A DNA stretch of 64,000 bases from DASRDS01 sp035570055 (GTDB taxonomy: Bacteria; Gemmatimonadota; Gemmatimonadetes; Gemmatimonadales; Gemmatimonadaceae), in the NCBI GenBank assembly GCA_035570055.1, contig DATMLM010000058.1:1-64000 (forward strand), given 5' to 3'. The position numbers and the translations under genes were made by a program. Positions 8,059 to 17,460 of the stretch are shown here, in pieces. Position 1 is the stretch's first letter; every line of letters starts with the position of its first letter. Under the pieces are notes generated by a model, which was not told the DNA's origin, searched no databases, and was given only the letters and a program-made list of their open reading frames with translations.

Positions 8059-8087
8059 GAGACATCTTTCTCCCCACGAGATGTCTC
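8059..8087 (+). promoter_or_regulatory. Perfect 9-bp hairpin whose 3' arm contains the start codon of the next gene
   Basis: GAGACATCT (8059-8067) and AGATGTCTC (8079-8087) are exact reverse complements with an 11-base loop. The ATG of the GH18/CE4/GT2 gene (8081-8083) lies inside the right arm, and no Shine-Dalgarno sequence is visible next to it. It may control translation, act as a protein-binding dyad, or help end the sigma-factor transcript. Confidence 0.5.
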
Positions 8088-11000
8088 ATGACCCCGTCAA
8101 GCCAATCTTTCTCGACCCCTACGGCCGCCGGGCCCGGGGGTGGCGGCGCCTTTGGATAACGCTTGGCGCGCTGGCGACGGTGATCGGGGTTTTTCTGGCG
8201 ATCAGCGTGCTCACGCCGCCGATCGCGCCCACGTTGAAGGTCGAGCACACGGAGCCGTTCGCCGTGACGCGGGACCAGCGTGAGCGGAATGCCTTCCGCC
8301 GTCGGGTCGCGCAGGTATTTCGGCGGGCGCCACCGGCGCGAAAGGCCGACCTGATCCCGCCAGGCGGCGGCACCCTGAACGCCCGGCCACGACGTCCGAC
8401 GGACCAGATCGTGGCGGGTTTTTATATCAACTGGCAGGACAACTCGCGCGCGTCGCTGAACAAGCACATCAATGACCTCGACTGGGTCGTCGGCGAGTGG
8501 TCGTTCCTGTCCCACGCCGGCGACTCGGCCGCGCTTCGTATCGACCGGACGGTCTTCGACGTCGCGCGCCAAACGCGCGACCAATCGCCGCCGGCGTTTT
8601 TCATCATGCTCAGCAACTTCGACAGTGCGCTGACGCCGGGGAAGCCGGGCGGATTCAACGTCCCGGCCGTGAAGTATCTGCTCACGCACGTCGACGCGCG
8701 GCAGAAGGTGATCACGCAACTCCGCGACGTGATCCTCAAGGATTCGCTCGCGGGTGTCACGATCGACCTCGAGGATGTCCCGGACAAGTTGCAGGATTCG
8801 CTCGTCGAGTTCACGCGCGAGATGCGACTGGCGCTCGCCCCCTCGAAGCGCCTCGTGACGCAAAGCATCCATGCGGAGATCGAGCCGAGCCTGCTGCGGC
8901 GGCTCGCGGCCGTGGACGACTACTTGTTCGCGATGCTCTTCGACGAGCACTACGAGGCCGGCGCGCCGGGACCGATCGCGAGCCAATCGTTCTACGAGCA
9001 ACACGCGCGCCGCATCCTGTCGCTCGTGCCGCCGGAAAAAGTCATTCTGATGATCGGCGCCTACGGTTTCGACTGGAACGATGACCCGAGCTTGCCGCAG
9101 GCCACGCAGCAGACATTCCAGGAAGCGATGGCCGCGGCGCGCACGCACAACGTCGCGACGCACTTCGATTCGGTCTCGCTCAACCCGTACGTCCAGTGGA
9201 CGGACGCCGACTCGACGGATCACGTACTCTGGTACCTCGACGGCGTGACTGCCTACAACCAGCTGCGCGTCGGTCAAGAGCTCGGCGCCGCGGGCACCGC
9301 GATCTGGCGCCTCGGCGCTGAAGACCCTTCGTTGTGGGCCGTGCTCGGTCGCCGTGGGCTCGATGGCTCGCCAGACAGCCTCCGCGTGATCCCCCCCGGC
9401 TACGACGTCGAGTTCATCGAAGATGAGTTCACGGAAGGCCCGGACAAGGTCGACTCCGGCGGCGAGATCCTGCACATCCGCGAGCGGCCGACCGAGGGCG
9501 AGCGGACCTTCCGCGTCGATCCCGCGAGCGCGCTCATCACCCGCGACTCGATCACGGTCGTGCCCCACCCGTATGTCGTCGACCGCTACGGCTACCGCGA
9601 ACACGAGGTCGCGCTCACGTTCGACGACGGACCGGATGGCCGCTGGACGCCGCAGATCCTCGACACGCTGTTGTCGCGGCACGCGCCGGCGACGTTCTTC
9701 GTGATCGGCGACAACATCCTCCCGCACATTCCGCTGTTGCAGCGCGAGTATCGCGAGGGCCACGAGATCGGGAATCATACGATGACGCACCCGAATCTCG
9801 CGCTCGTCGGTCGATGGCGCACGGCGCGGGAGATCGACGTCAACGAGCACGTGATCCAATCGGTCATCGATCACCGCACCGCGTTCTTCCGGCCGCCGTA
9901 CTTCGGAGACGCGACGCCGACGACGACGGACGAGCTCGACGCGGTGGCCGTGGCCACGGACAAGAAGTACCTCACGATCGGTCTGCGCGACGATGCGGAG
10001 GATTGGCAGCCGATCCCCGTGCCGCAGATCGTGCGCAACGTGCTGGCCGCGCGCGACAGCGGCAACATCGTGCTGCTGCATGATGGCGGCGGCGATCGGT
10101 CGCGGACCGTCGAGGCGCTCGGCCCCATCATCGACTCGCTCCGCGCGCGCGGCGACACGCTCGTCCTCGTCTCGGCCCTGGTGGGCATCCCGCGCGATCA
10201 GGCGATGCCGCCGCTGCCGCCCGTGGACGAAGTCACCCGCGTGATCGACCTCCTCGGACTCGGCGCCTACGGCATTCTCGAGATCGTGTTCTACTGGATC
10301 TTCATGGTCGCGGTCATCCTTGGCGTCGCCCGATTGCTCATCATCGGGCCGCTGGCGATCATCCAGCGTCTCCGTGGGCACCAACGGCGAGGCGCGCCGA
10401 CACCGTTTGCGCCTGGCGTCAGCGTGATCGTGCCCGCGTACAACGAAGGCAAAGTCATCCTGCGCACGATCGAGAGCTTGCTCGCGCAGGAATACGACGG
10501 CGATCTGGAAGTGGTCGTCGTGGACGATGGCTCTGCTGACCGCACCTACCAGATCGCGCTTCAGGAGTACGGCGCTGATCCCCGCGTGCACATATACCAG
10601 AAGGAGAATGGCGGCAAGGCGTCGGCCCTCAACTTCGGCCTCACGAAAGCTCACCACGATATCGTTATCGGGCTCGACGCCGATACGATCTTCGCGACGG
10701 ATACCGTCGCCGAGCTGGTGCAGCCTTTGGCCGACCCTCGGGTTGGCGCCGTGGCTGGGAACGCGAAGGTTGGCAATCGCGTCAATCTCGTCACGCGGTG
10801 GCAGGCATTGGAGTATGTGACGAGCCAGAACCTCGATCGGCGTGCGTTCTCACTGCTGAACGGCATTACCGTCGTGCCGGGAGCGGTGGGGGCTTGGCGA
10901 AGGTCGCTGATTCAGGAAGTCGGCGGGTTCCAGAACGACACGCTCGCCGAAGATCAGGATCTCACGCTACGGATACGCAGAACCGGGTCTTCGATTGCCT

Positions 11001-11551
11001 ACGCCGACGGTGCGATCGGCTATACCGAGGCGCCGGATTCGTTGAGAACCCTCGCGCGTCAACGGTTTCGTTGGTCATTTGGAACGTTGCAATGCGCGTG
11101 GAAGCATCGGGACACGTTGTTCCGCAAGAAATATGGATCGCTCGGTTGGGTTGCACTCCCGAACGTGTGGCTGTTCCAGCTGCTCTTGCCCGCGCTGTCG
11201 CCGCTCGCCGATCTCATGTTCTTGTGGAGTCTCGTTTCGATCATCGAGACGCGCTACACGCACGGGGCGACGTACGCGCTCACGAGCCTCGAGAAGGTGC
11301 TCACGTACTACGCGGTGTTCCTCCTCGTCGACTGGCTGGGCGCGGTCGTCGCGTTTCTGATGGAGCCCGACGAGGACTACGCGCTCACGTGGCTCATATT
11401 TATCCAACGCTTCGTGTACCGTCAGCTCATGTACTGGGTCGTCGTGCGCTCGTTCATGGCCGCGCTGCACGGGCGTGTCGTCGGCTGGGGCAAGCTGGAG
11501 CGGAAAGCGACCGTCTCGGTGCCACCATCGAGCGTTACTTTACGGACGTGA
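8081..11551 (+). CDS. Three-module membrane protein: GH18-like hydrolase, polysaccharide deacetylase (CE4), GT2 polysaccharide synthase
   Basis: A 1156-residue fusion. A membrane anchor (about 24-45) is followed by a GH18-like module with FYINWQDNS and the catalytic strand GVTIDLED (near 227; the Glu is the expected acid). A NodB/CE4 module follows with TFDDGPDG (about 510), HEIGNHTMTHPN and FRPPYFGD. A membrane segment near 730-765 leads to a GT2 domain with VSVIVPAYNEG (about 780), VVVVDDGS, GLDADT, EDQDLTLRI and the processive-synthase motif QRFRW (about 995), then C-terminal helices. Hydrolase and deacetylase should face the periplasm and the transferase the cytoplasm. This puts in one chain what PgaB and PgaC do for poly-N-acetylglucosamine; the actual polymer is inferred. 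The start codon lies in a hairpin. The stop overlaps the next gene by one base. Confidence 0.93.
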   Translation: MSHDPVKPIFLDPYGRRARGWRRLWITLGALATVIGVFLAISVLTPPIAPTLKVEHTEPFAVTRDQRERNAFRRRVAQVFRRAPPARKADLIPPGGGTLNARPRRPTDQIVAGFYINWQDNSRASLNKHINDLDWVVGEWSFLSHAGDSAALRIDRTVFDVARQTRDQSPPAFFIMLSNFDSALTPGKPGGFNVPAVKYLLTHVDARQKVITQLRDVILKDSLAGVTIDLEDVPDKLQDSLVEFTREMRLALAPSKRLVTQSIHAEIEPSLLRRLAAVDDYLFAMLFDEHYEAGAPGPIASQSFYEQHARRILSLVPPEKVILMIGAYGFDWNDDPSLPQATQQTFQEAMAAARTHNVATHFDSVSLNPYVQWTDADSTDHVLWYLDGVTAYNQLRVGQELGAAGTAIWRLGAEDPSLWAVLGRRGLDGSPDSLRVIPPGYDVEFIEDEFTEGPDKVDSGGEILHIRERPTEGERTFRVDPASALITRDSITVVPHPYVVDRYGYREHEVALTFDDGPDGRWTPQILDTLLSRHAPATFFVIGDNILPHIPLLQREYREGHEIGNHTMTHPNLALVGRWRTAREIDVNEHVIQSVIDHRTAFFRPPYFGDATPTTTDELDAVAVATDKKYLTIGLRDDAEDWQPIPVPQIVRNVLAARDSGNIVLLHDGGGDRSRTVEALGPIIDSLRARGDTLVLVSALVGIPRDQAMPPLPPVDEVTRVIDLLGLGAYGILEIVFYWIFMVAVILGVARLLIIGPLAIIQRLRGHQRRGAPTPFAPGVSVIVPAYNEGKVILRTIESLLAQEYDGDLEVVVVDDGSADRTYQIALQEYGADPRVHIYQKENGGKASALNFGLTKAHHDIVIGLDADTIFATDTVAELVQPLADPRVGAVAGNAKVGNRVNLVTRWQALEYVTSQNLDRRAFSLLNGITVVPGAVGAWRRSLIQEVGGFQNDTLAEDQDLTLRIRRTGSSIAYADGAIGYTEAPDSLRTLARQRFRWSFGTLQCAWKHRDTLFRKKYGSLGWVALPNVWLFQLLLPALSPLADLMFLWSLVSIIETRYTHGATYALTSLEKVLTYYAVFLLVDWLGAVVAFLMEPDEDYALTWLIFIQRFVYRQLMYWVVVRSFMAALHGRVVGWGKLERKATVSVPPSSVTLRT

Positions 11552-12213
11552 TGACGCGCCGGCTCCCGCTGTTTCCGCTCCCGCTGGTGCTGTTTCCCGG
11601 CGTGCCGCTTCCGTTGCACATCTTCGAGCCGCGGTATCGGATCATGCTCGCCGATTGCCTCGAGGGCGACCGCGAGTTCGGCATCGCGTTTCGGCCGGAT
11701 GGTGTCGCCGAGCGGGACCTCCCGCCGGGACACGTCGGGTGCGTTGCCCGGGTCGAGAGTACCGAGCTGCTGCCGGACGGGCGATCGAATGTGATCGTCC
11801 GTGGCACCGATCGGTTCGCCCTGGATCGATATCTTGATTCGACACGGCCGTACCACGTGGCCGAGGCGTCGAGCTACGATGACGCGGACGAGCCGCCGCT
11901 GACATTGGCGCCGGGTGCGTCGCGGGTGCGGGAGCTGTTCGTTCGCGTCGGGACGGCGGCGCGCACGATTCAGGATGATCCTGACGCACTGCCGATGCTT
12001 CCCGACGATCCGGCGTTGCTCGCGTTCGCGGTGGCGGCGCTCATCGAGATGGATGCGCCGGCCCGGCAGCGGCTGCTCGTGTCGCGTTCGCCGAGCGCTC
12101 GTCTCAGGGACATCGAGTTGCTCCTCTCGCCGGCGGTCGACTCGCTGGAACGGCGCGCCACGGTGCACGTGCGCGCGAAATCCAATGGACATGGCCCACA
12201 CCCTGGCGCCTGA
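11551..12213 (+). CDS. Lon N-terminal (substrate-binding, PUA-like) domain protein
   Basis: A 220-residue stand-alone LON substrate-binding domain without ATPase or protease parts. The family signature PLFPLPLVLFPGVPLPLHIF at residues 5-24 and the following EPRYRIML are clear. The second half is a helical bundle (RVRELFVRVGTAAR). Such proteins are widespread and their role is not settled; a link to protein quality control is only an inference from Lon. ATG 11551 overlaps the synthase stop (TGATG), and the glcD start overlaps its 3' end by 29 bases, so it may be translated as a step in the same transcript. Confidence 0.88.
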   Translation: MTRRLPLFPLPLVLFPGVPLPLHIFEPRYRIMLADCLEGDREFGIAFRPDGVAERDLPPGHVGCVARVESTELLPDGRSNVIVRGTDRFALDRYLDSTRPYHVAEASSYDDADEPPLTLAPGASRVRELFVRVGTAARTIQDDPDALPMLPDDPALLAFAVAALIEMDAPARQRLLVSRSPSARLRDIELLLSPAVDSLERRATVHVRAKSNGHGPHPGA

Positions 12214-13588
12214 AACGCTGATCGCTATCGTCGGCGCGCACGGGGTCAAGGTGCGGCCGAGTGAGTTGCTGGTCTATACGGCGGATGGGTTGCCCGGATA
12301 TAAAAAGCAGCCCTCGATCGCCGTCTTTCCCGAGACTCGTGACCAAGTCGTGGCGGTGATCCGTGCACTCGCGGCAGCCGGAGTCCCATTCGTCCCCCGC
12401 GGAGCGGGGACAGGATTGTCGGGCGGTGCGCTGGCGGACGGCGTCGTGTTGTTGGGACTGAACAGGCTCACCCGGATCCTGTCGATCGATCCGGTGAACC
12501 GCCTCGCCGTCGTAGAGCCGGGCGTGGTGAACGCGGCACTCAGTCGCGCGGTTGCGCCGTACGGGTTGCATTACGCGCCTGATCCATCGAGCCAGGCCGC
12601 GTGCACCGTTGGCGGGAATGTCGCTGAGAATGCCGGCGGGCCCCATTGCCTCAAGTACGGCGTGACGCTCAATCACATCGTGGCGCTGACCGTCGTGTTG
12701 CCGGACGGCGCGGTCGTCACGCTCGGGAATCCGGCCGGCGAGCGCGAAGGCTACGATCTGCTCGGGTTGTTCGTGGGCTCGGAAGGGTGCTTCGGCGTGG
12801 CGATCGACATCACCGTGCGGCTCACGCCGAACCCGCAAGCGGTGCGGACGCTCCTCGCCGATTTCTTGTCGCTCGACGATGCGGCGCGGGCGACGTCGGC
12901 GATTGTGGCGTCCGGTGTCATTCCCGCGGCGCTCGAGATGATGGACGGGCCGACGATTCGGGCCGTTGAGCAGTCGATCTATGCGGCAGGGTATCCGACG
13001 GATGCCGACGCCATCTTGCTCGCGGAAGTCGACGGGCTCGCCGACGGGTTGGACGATGACGCGGAGACGATTCGCGCGATCTGTCTCGCGCACGGCGCTC
13101 GCACGGTGCACGTCGCATCGGATCCCGCCGAGCGGGCGAGGTTGTGGCAAGGGCGAAAAAAAGCGTTCGGCGCCATGGGGCGACTCGGCTCGCATCTCGT
13201 CGTACAGGATGCCGTGGTGCCCCGCACGGCACTGGCGACTGTGCTGGCTCAGACACGAGCCATCGCCGCACGATATGGCGTAACCGTGTGCAACGTCTTT
13301 CACGCCGGGGATGGCAATCTGCATCCCAACATCCCGTATCGCGGCACGGATCCCGATGAGGTGCGTCGGGTGCAGGCGGCGATGCGCGAGATCATGCAGG
13401 TGTGCATTGACGCCGGCGGGTCGATCACCGGCGAGCACGGGGTGGGACTCGATAAGATCGAGTACATGGACCGCATCTTCTCGAGCGAGTCCCTCGCGGC
13501 CCAATGCGCGGTGCGGACGGTCTTTGATCCCGAGCGGAGAGCGAATCCAGGCAAGGTCGTCCCAATACATAATTGTCGTGAACACTGA
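12185..13588 (+). CDS. glcD: FAD-linked oxidase, glycolate oxidase subunit GlcD
   Basis: Flavoprotein subunit of glycolate (or D-lactate-like 2-hydroxyacid) oxidase. The FAD_binding_4 domain contains VPRGAGTGLSGGALADG and the pyrophosphate-binding DPSSQAACTVGGNVAENAGG. The C-terminal FAD-oxidase domain contains VCNVFHAGDGNLHPNI and ITGEHGVGLDKI with the usual substrate-side His and Glu. Length 467 aa is normal. The start is ATG 12185 or ATG 12191 (reading MAHTLAPETL); longer versions of the frame run back into the preceding gene. Together with the two following genes it forms glcDEF, which feeds electrons from glycolate oxidation to the respiratory chain at the inner membrane. Confidence 0.93.
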   Translation: MDMAHTLAPETLIAIVGAHGVKVRPSELLVYTADGLPGYKKQPSIAVFPETRDQVVAVIRALAAAGVPFVPRGAGTGLSGGALADGVVLLGLNRLTRILSIDPVNRLAVVEPGVVNAALSRAVAPYGLHYAPDPSSQAACTVGGNVAENAGGPHCLKYGVTLNHIVALTVVLPDGAVVTLGNPAGEREGYDLLGLFVGSEGCFGVAIDITVRLTPNPQAVRTLLADFLSLDDAARATSAIVASGVIPAALEMMDGPTIRAVEQSIYAAGYPTDADAILLAEVDGLADGLDDDAETIRAICLAHGARTVHVASDPAERARLWQGRKKAFGAMGRLGSHLVVQDAVVPRTALATVLAQTRAIAARYGVTVCNVFHAGDGNLHPNIPYRGTDPDEVRRVQAAMREIMQVCIDAGGSITGEHGVGLDKIEYMDRIFSSESLAAQCAVRTVFDPERRANPGKVVPIHNCREH

Positions 13589-14639
13589 CGAGATCCGGGA
13601 CATGGTGCTCGAAGGCGTGCCGATGCGCATTGTTGGCGCCGGCACGTGGCTCGACGCCGGCCGGCCGGTGGAGGCTGGGCGCGTCGTCGAGCTGGGCACG
13701 TTGTCGGGGCTCGTCGAGTACACGCCGGGCGACTTGACGCTCACCGCGCACGCCGGCACGACGCTGGGCGACATCGCCCAGGCGACCGCGGCGGAGCGTC
13801 AGTGGCTGGCGCTCGATCCGTACGGTACAGAGGCCGGGACCCTCGGAGCCACGATCGCGACCGCGTCGGCCGGACCGCTGGCCCACGCGTTTGGGCGGCC
13901 ACGCGATCTCGTCCTCGGCGTCGAGGCCGTGACAGGGACCGGCGCCGTCGTCCAGGGTGGGGGGCGCGTCGTGAAGAACGTCGCGGGGTTCGATCTCACG
14001 CGGGCGTTCACCGGATCGTGGGGGACGTTGGGCGTCATCACGAAGGTCACCGTTCGACTGCACGCGACGCCCGCGGTCGACGAGACATTCGTCATACCGG
14101 TCGGGCGAAGCTGGCGCGAGATCGCGCCGGTGCTCGATCGGATCGCGGCGGCATCCGTTGCGCCGATCGCGCTCGACGTCGTGAGCGCCGCGCTGGCGCG
14201 TTCGCTCGATCTCGGCGTCGACGACGCGGCCATCCTCGTGCGGATCGCGGGCAATGCGCGATCGGTGGCGGCTCAGCGCGGCGCGCTCGGACCGGCGGTC
14301 GAGTATCCGAGTGACGTGTGGCGTGGGCTTCGGGCCGCCGAGGGGGCGACGGCATCGGTGTTGCGATGCTCGGACTTGCCGACGCGGGTCGGCGCCATCT
14401 GGGATGTGCTCGCGGCGAGTGACCGCATGCTCGACGCGAGTCCGCGGCGTGGGATTGTGCGGTGTATCGGCTTGGGACTCGTGCCCGAGGGGGTGAGTAC
14501 CGTCATCGGCGAACGCCTTCCCGCGGCCGCGTGGCAGGCGCTCGGGCCAGGGCCGGCGTCGGATCTCCTATCGCGCGATTTGCGGGCGGCGTTTGATCCG
14601 CAGCGGCTGCTCAATCCAGGGATATTTGGGAATGGCTGA
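13578..14639 (+). CDS. glcE: Glycolate oxidase FAD-binding subunit GlcE
   Basis: Second, shorter flavoprotein subunit. It has an FAD_binding_4 domain with LVEYTPGDLTLTAHAGTTLG and the FAD-contact stretch GTEAGTLGATIATASAGP, then GGRVVKNVAGFDLTRAFTGS, which is characteristic of GlcE. It ends in FDPQRLLNPGIFGNG as GlcE does. About 353 aa from GTG 13578; ATG 13602 and ATG 13623 (MRIVGAGTWLDAG) are alternatives. It overlaps glcD by 11 bases and glcF by 8 bases, a tightly coupled operon. The upstream end of the frame is uncertain, the rest is secure. Confidence 0.9.
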   Translation: MNTDEIRDMVLEGVPMRIVGAGTWLDAGRPVEAGRVVELGTLSGLVEYTPGDLTLTAHAGTTLGDIAQATAAERQWLALDPYGTEAGTLGATIATASAGPLAHAFGRPRDLVLGVEAVTGTGAVVQGGGRVVKNVAGFDLTRAFTGSWGTLGVITKVTVRLHATPAVDETFVIPVGRSWREIAPVLDRIAAASVAPIALDVVSAALARSLDLGVDDAAILVRIAGNARSVAAQRGALGPAVEYPSDVWRGLRAAEGATASVLRCSDLPTRVGAIWDVLAASDRMLDASPRRGIVRCIGLGLVPEGVSTVIGERLPAAAWQALGPGPASDLLSRDLRAAFDPQRLLNPGIFGNG

Positions 14640-15876
14640 GACGCCGCTCAGCATGGAGCGTCATGGGCTCGATCAGTGCGTGCACTGCGGGTTCTGCTTG
14701 CAGGCGTGTCCGACGTATCTCGCGACCGGCGACGAGAACGATAGCCCGCGCGGGAGGCTCATGCTGATGCGGGCGCTCGTTGAGGGCGACCTCGACGTCC
14801 TCGATCCCGCGATCGACACGCACATTGGGCGCTGCCTCGGCTGCCGGGCTTGCGAGACTGTGTGCCCGTCGGGCGTGCCGTATGGGCACCTGCTCGAAGC
14901 CACGCGAGCCACCATCGTCGCCGAGCGGCCCCTCCCGCTCATCGGGCGCATCGTGCTCGGCATCTTCGCCTCGCCTGTCTTACTGCGCACCGCACTGTTC
15001 TGTGCCCGTGCGCTTCGCGCAACGCGTATCCCGGACGTCCTCGCCAGGTGGCGTGTGCCATTGGCAATGTTGGCCGCGACACGGCAAGTGGTACCGCAGC
15101 GTGCGTACCGCGTTGAGACGACCAGTGAACGAGGGACGGTTGCGCTGCTCCGCGGGTGTGTCATGGAGGGCTTGTTCGCCGAGACGAATCGCGCGACGGA
15201 GCGGACGCTCAACGTCAATGGCTATCGCGTCATCGAGACGCCGCCGCAGCGATGCTGCGGCGCGCTGCATGCCCACGCGGGCGATGCGCGTACCGCGCGA
15301 GCGCTGGCGCGTGCCAATGTCGCCGCGTTCGACGCGTCCGGGGCGAAGTGGATCGCGATCAATGCGGCGGGATGCGGCGCGATGGTGAAAGAGTATGGCC
15401 GCCTGCTCGCGGACGATCCGGCGTGGAGTGCGCGGGCTGCCGCGGTGGCGGCGAAAGCGCGGGACGTCAGCGAGTTGTTGGCGGCAGCCGGGCCGTTGCC
15501 GGGAGCGCCGATCAAAAAGCGTGTGACGTACGATGCCCCGTGCCACCTGTTGCATGCGCAGCGCGTAGCAGACGCGCCGCTGGCGGTGCTTCGGGCAATA
15601 CCAGGGATGGAGCTCGTGCCGCTCGTCGACGCCGATCAGTGTTGCGGCAGCGCCGGCATCTACAACCTGCTCGAGCCGGAGCTGGCGGCGCAGGTGCTCG
15701 CGCCGAAGCTCGAGCGGATCGCCGAGTCTGGAGCGGAATGGGTCGCCACCGGCAACCCCGGTTGCCTCATGCAGATCGGCGCGGGCCTCCTGCTGTCCGG
15801 CGCGACCGCGCGGGCCGTCCACCCCGTTGACCTCCTCGACGCCTCTTACGCGGCTCGGGAGAATCCGTTTACTTGA
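14632..15876 (+). CDS. glcF: Glycolate oxidase iron-sulfur subunit GlcF
   Basis: Iron-sulfur electron-transfer subunit. Two [4Fe-4S] ferredoxin motifs are visible: CVHCGFCLQACP (residues 17-28) and CLGCRACETVCP (about 67-78). Two cysteine-rich CCG domains follow, with RCCGALHAHAGD in the first and QCCGSAGIYNLLEPE in the second; these resemble heterodisulfide reductase and probably hold a further cluster or quinone-side site. ATG 14632 overlaps the glcE stop (ATGGCTGA) and gives 414 residues, normal for GlcF. It passes electrons from GlcDE to quinone. Confidence 0.93.
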   Translation: MAETPLSMERHGLDQCVHCGFCLQACPTYLATGDENDSPRGRLMLMRALVEGDLDVLDPAIDTHIGRCLGCRACETVCPSGVPYGHLLEATRATIVAERPLPLIGRIVLGIFASPVLLRTALFCARALRATRIPDVLARWRVPLAMLAATRQVVPQRAYRVETTSERGTVALLRGCVMEGLFAETNRATERTLNVNGYRVIETPPQRCCGALHAHAGDARTARALARANVAAFDASGAKWIAINAAGCGAMVKEYGRLLADDPAWSARAAAVAAKARDVSELLAAAGPLPGAPIKKRVTYDAPCHLLHAQRVADAPLAVLRAIPGMELVPLVDADQCCGSAGIYNLLEPELAAQVLAPKLERIAESGAEWVATGNPGCLMQIGAGLLLSGATARAVHPVDLLDASYAARENPFT

Positions 15877-15880
15877 TCAC

Positions 15881-16885
15881 ATGACGTCCGTTCGCTTCGA
15901 GCCTCATATCCTGCCAAGCGAGTACACGGCGCTCAAGACCGGCGCCGGCCTCGTGGACAGGAGCGCCCGGGCCCGGTGGCGGTTCAACGGCGCGCGGGCG
16001 GTGGAGACGCTCACCGGGCTGGTGACGAACGATGTCGCGAGTCTCACCCCTGGTCAGGGGCAGTACGCGGCGGTGCTGACGCCCAAGGGGAAGATCGTCG
16101 CCGATGTCCGGATCCTGCGGCTCGATGACGCGATCATCGTCGACGTTCCGGCGCTCGCCGCGCCCGGCTTCGCGGACATCGTGAAGAAGTACATCAATCC
16201 GCGCGTGACGCCGTATGCCGATGAGTCGGCATCGACGTGCGCGCTCGGCGTGTATGGCGCGATGGCTGGACACGCGGTGAGCGCCGTGTCGGGGCTGTCG
16301 CCCGATACGCTGACCGCGTTGCCAGCGTACGGTCATATCGCGGCCGACATCGGGACCATCGTTCGTGTGATGGGCGTGAGCGGCTACGAGATCATCGCGC
16401 CCGCCGATACGCGGGAGGCGCTCACCCGGCGTTTTGTCGCGGCCGGCGCTACGGTCTGCTCGGCGACCACGTGGGACATCGTGCGGGTCGAGGCCGGGAT
16501 CCCCGAGTGGGGCATCGACATCGACGATACCACGATCCCGCAAGAAGCCAACTTGGACGAGCTCGGCGCGATCTCGTACACGAAAGGGTGTTATACGGGA
16601 CAGGAGACCGTCGCGCGCATTCATTTCCGCGGGCATGTCAATCGGCATCTGCGCGGACTGCGATTCGCGAGCACGCGAGAGGAGCTGCCGGCCGAGCGGG
16701 CGGAGTTGCATGACGCGAATGGGAAGCCGGTCGGCGACGTGCGCAGCATCGTGTGCTCGCCACGGCTCGGGCCGATCGCGCTCGCCATCGTGCGGCGAGA
16801 GGTGACGCTGGGGAGCACCGTCACGGCGCGCGGTGAGCGAGAGGTCACGGCAACCGTGACCGCGCTGCCGTTTCCGGACGCGTGA
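15881..16885 (+). CDS. ygfZ: YgfZ/GcvT-family folate-binding protein
   Basis: Tetrahydrofolate-dependent protein needed for assembly or repair of some iron-sulfur enzymes. The family motif KGCYTGQE (consensus K-G-C-[FY]-x-G-Q-E), with its redox-sensitive Cys, lies near residue 233. The GcvT-like N-terminal part has LTGLVTNDVASLTPGQGQYA and the C-terminal barrel follows. ATG 15881 lies four bases after the glcF stop. An [Fe-S] helper right behind an Fe-S subunit gene makes biological sense. Length 334 aa is typical. Confidence 0.9.
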   Translation: MTSVRFEPHILPSEYTALKTGAGLVDRSARARWRFNGARAVETLTGLVTNDVASLTPGQGQYAAVLTPKGKIVADVRILRLDDAIIVDVPALAAPGFADIVKKYINPRVTPYADESASTCALGVYGAMAGHAVSAVSGLSPDTLTALPAYGHIAADIGTIVRVMGVSGYEIIAPADTREALTRRFVAAGATVCSATTWDIVRVEAGIPEWGIDIDDTTIPQEANLDELGAISYTKGCYTGQETVARIHFRGHVNRHLRGLRFASTREELPAERAELHDANGKPVGDVRSIVCSPRLGPIALAIVRREVTLGSTVTARGEREVTATVTALPFPDA

Positions 16886-17451
16886 GTCAGATCGAACGGA
16901 CCGCGCTCAAAGAATGGGCGGTCATGGTCGATGCGTTCGGCAGCGGCGACATCATCGCGATGGTGCGGAAAGGCGGCATCCGCGATCAGCATGGCGGTGG
17001 GTTTTCGCTGCGGCACGGCCGGTTCGTGTTGTATCCGACCCGGTTTCATCAGTCGACTGAGCAACTGTCCGAATCGCTCGCCGCGCGATTGGAGCGATCG
17101 CATGCGGCCATGGAACCGAGTGGGCACGTGCGCATCGAGTATGTGGCGCATAGGGCGATCTGTGTGACGGTCACCGACCTGGCGCGGTTGGCGCTCGTGC
17201 GACACGAGCTCGGGTTGTCGCTTGCGGCGCTCGAATCGCGATTCTCCTATCGCCAACCTGGAGTGACGCTCTCCGCACTGCGGGTCGAGCGACTGCGCCA
17301 GCCTGTCGTCATCCCTGAGTTACGGCGATATGGCGGATGCGTGTCGTGGCTCGAGCTGGACGACGACATATCGTGCGACGTGGACGACGTCGCGCCGGTG
17401 ATCGGCGAGCGTGAGTTTCAGGAGCGGCTCTCGGTGATCGCGCCTGTCTGA
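16882..17451 (+). CDS. DUF1802 family protein
   Basis: A 189-residue protein beginning TALKEWAVMVDAFGSGD and continuing IIAMVRKGGIRDQ and GRFVLYPTRFHQ, the conserved opening of DUF1802 proteins. No catalytic motif, signal peptide or membrane segment is seen, and the family has no assigned function. GTG 16882 overlaps the ygfZ stop (GTGA), making it the last gene of the GlcDEF-YgfZ operon. Confidence 0.8.
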   Translation: MSQIERTALKEWAVMVDAFGSGDIIAMVRKGGIRDQHGGGFSLRHGRFVLYPTRFHQSTEQLSESLAARLERSHAAMEPSGHVRIEYVAHRAICVTVTDLARLALVRHELGLSLAALESRFSYRQPGVTLSALRVERLRQPVVIPELRRYGGCVSWLELDDDISCDVDDVAPVIGEREFQERLSVIAPV

Positions 17452-17460
17452 TGCACGAAG

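Noticed and set aside
7889..10657. Open frame of 922 codons on the minus strand
   Set aside because: It is antisense to the sigma factor and the GH18/CE4/GT2 gene, is extremely Arg/Asp-rich, and has no recognisable domain. It is a shadow of GC-rich third codon positions.
12104..13774. Long minus-strand frame over glcD
   Set aside because: Low-complexity Arg/His-rich shadow of a well-supported gene.
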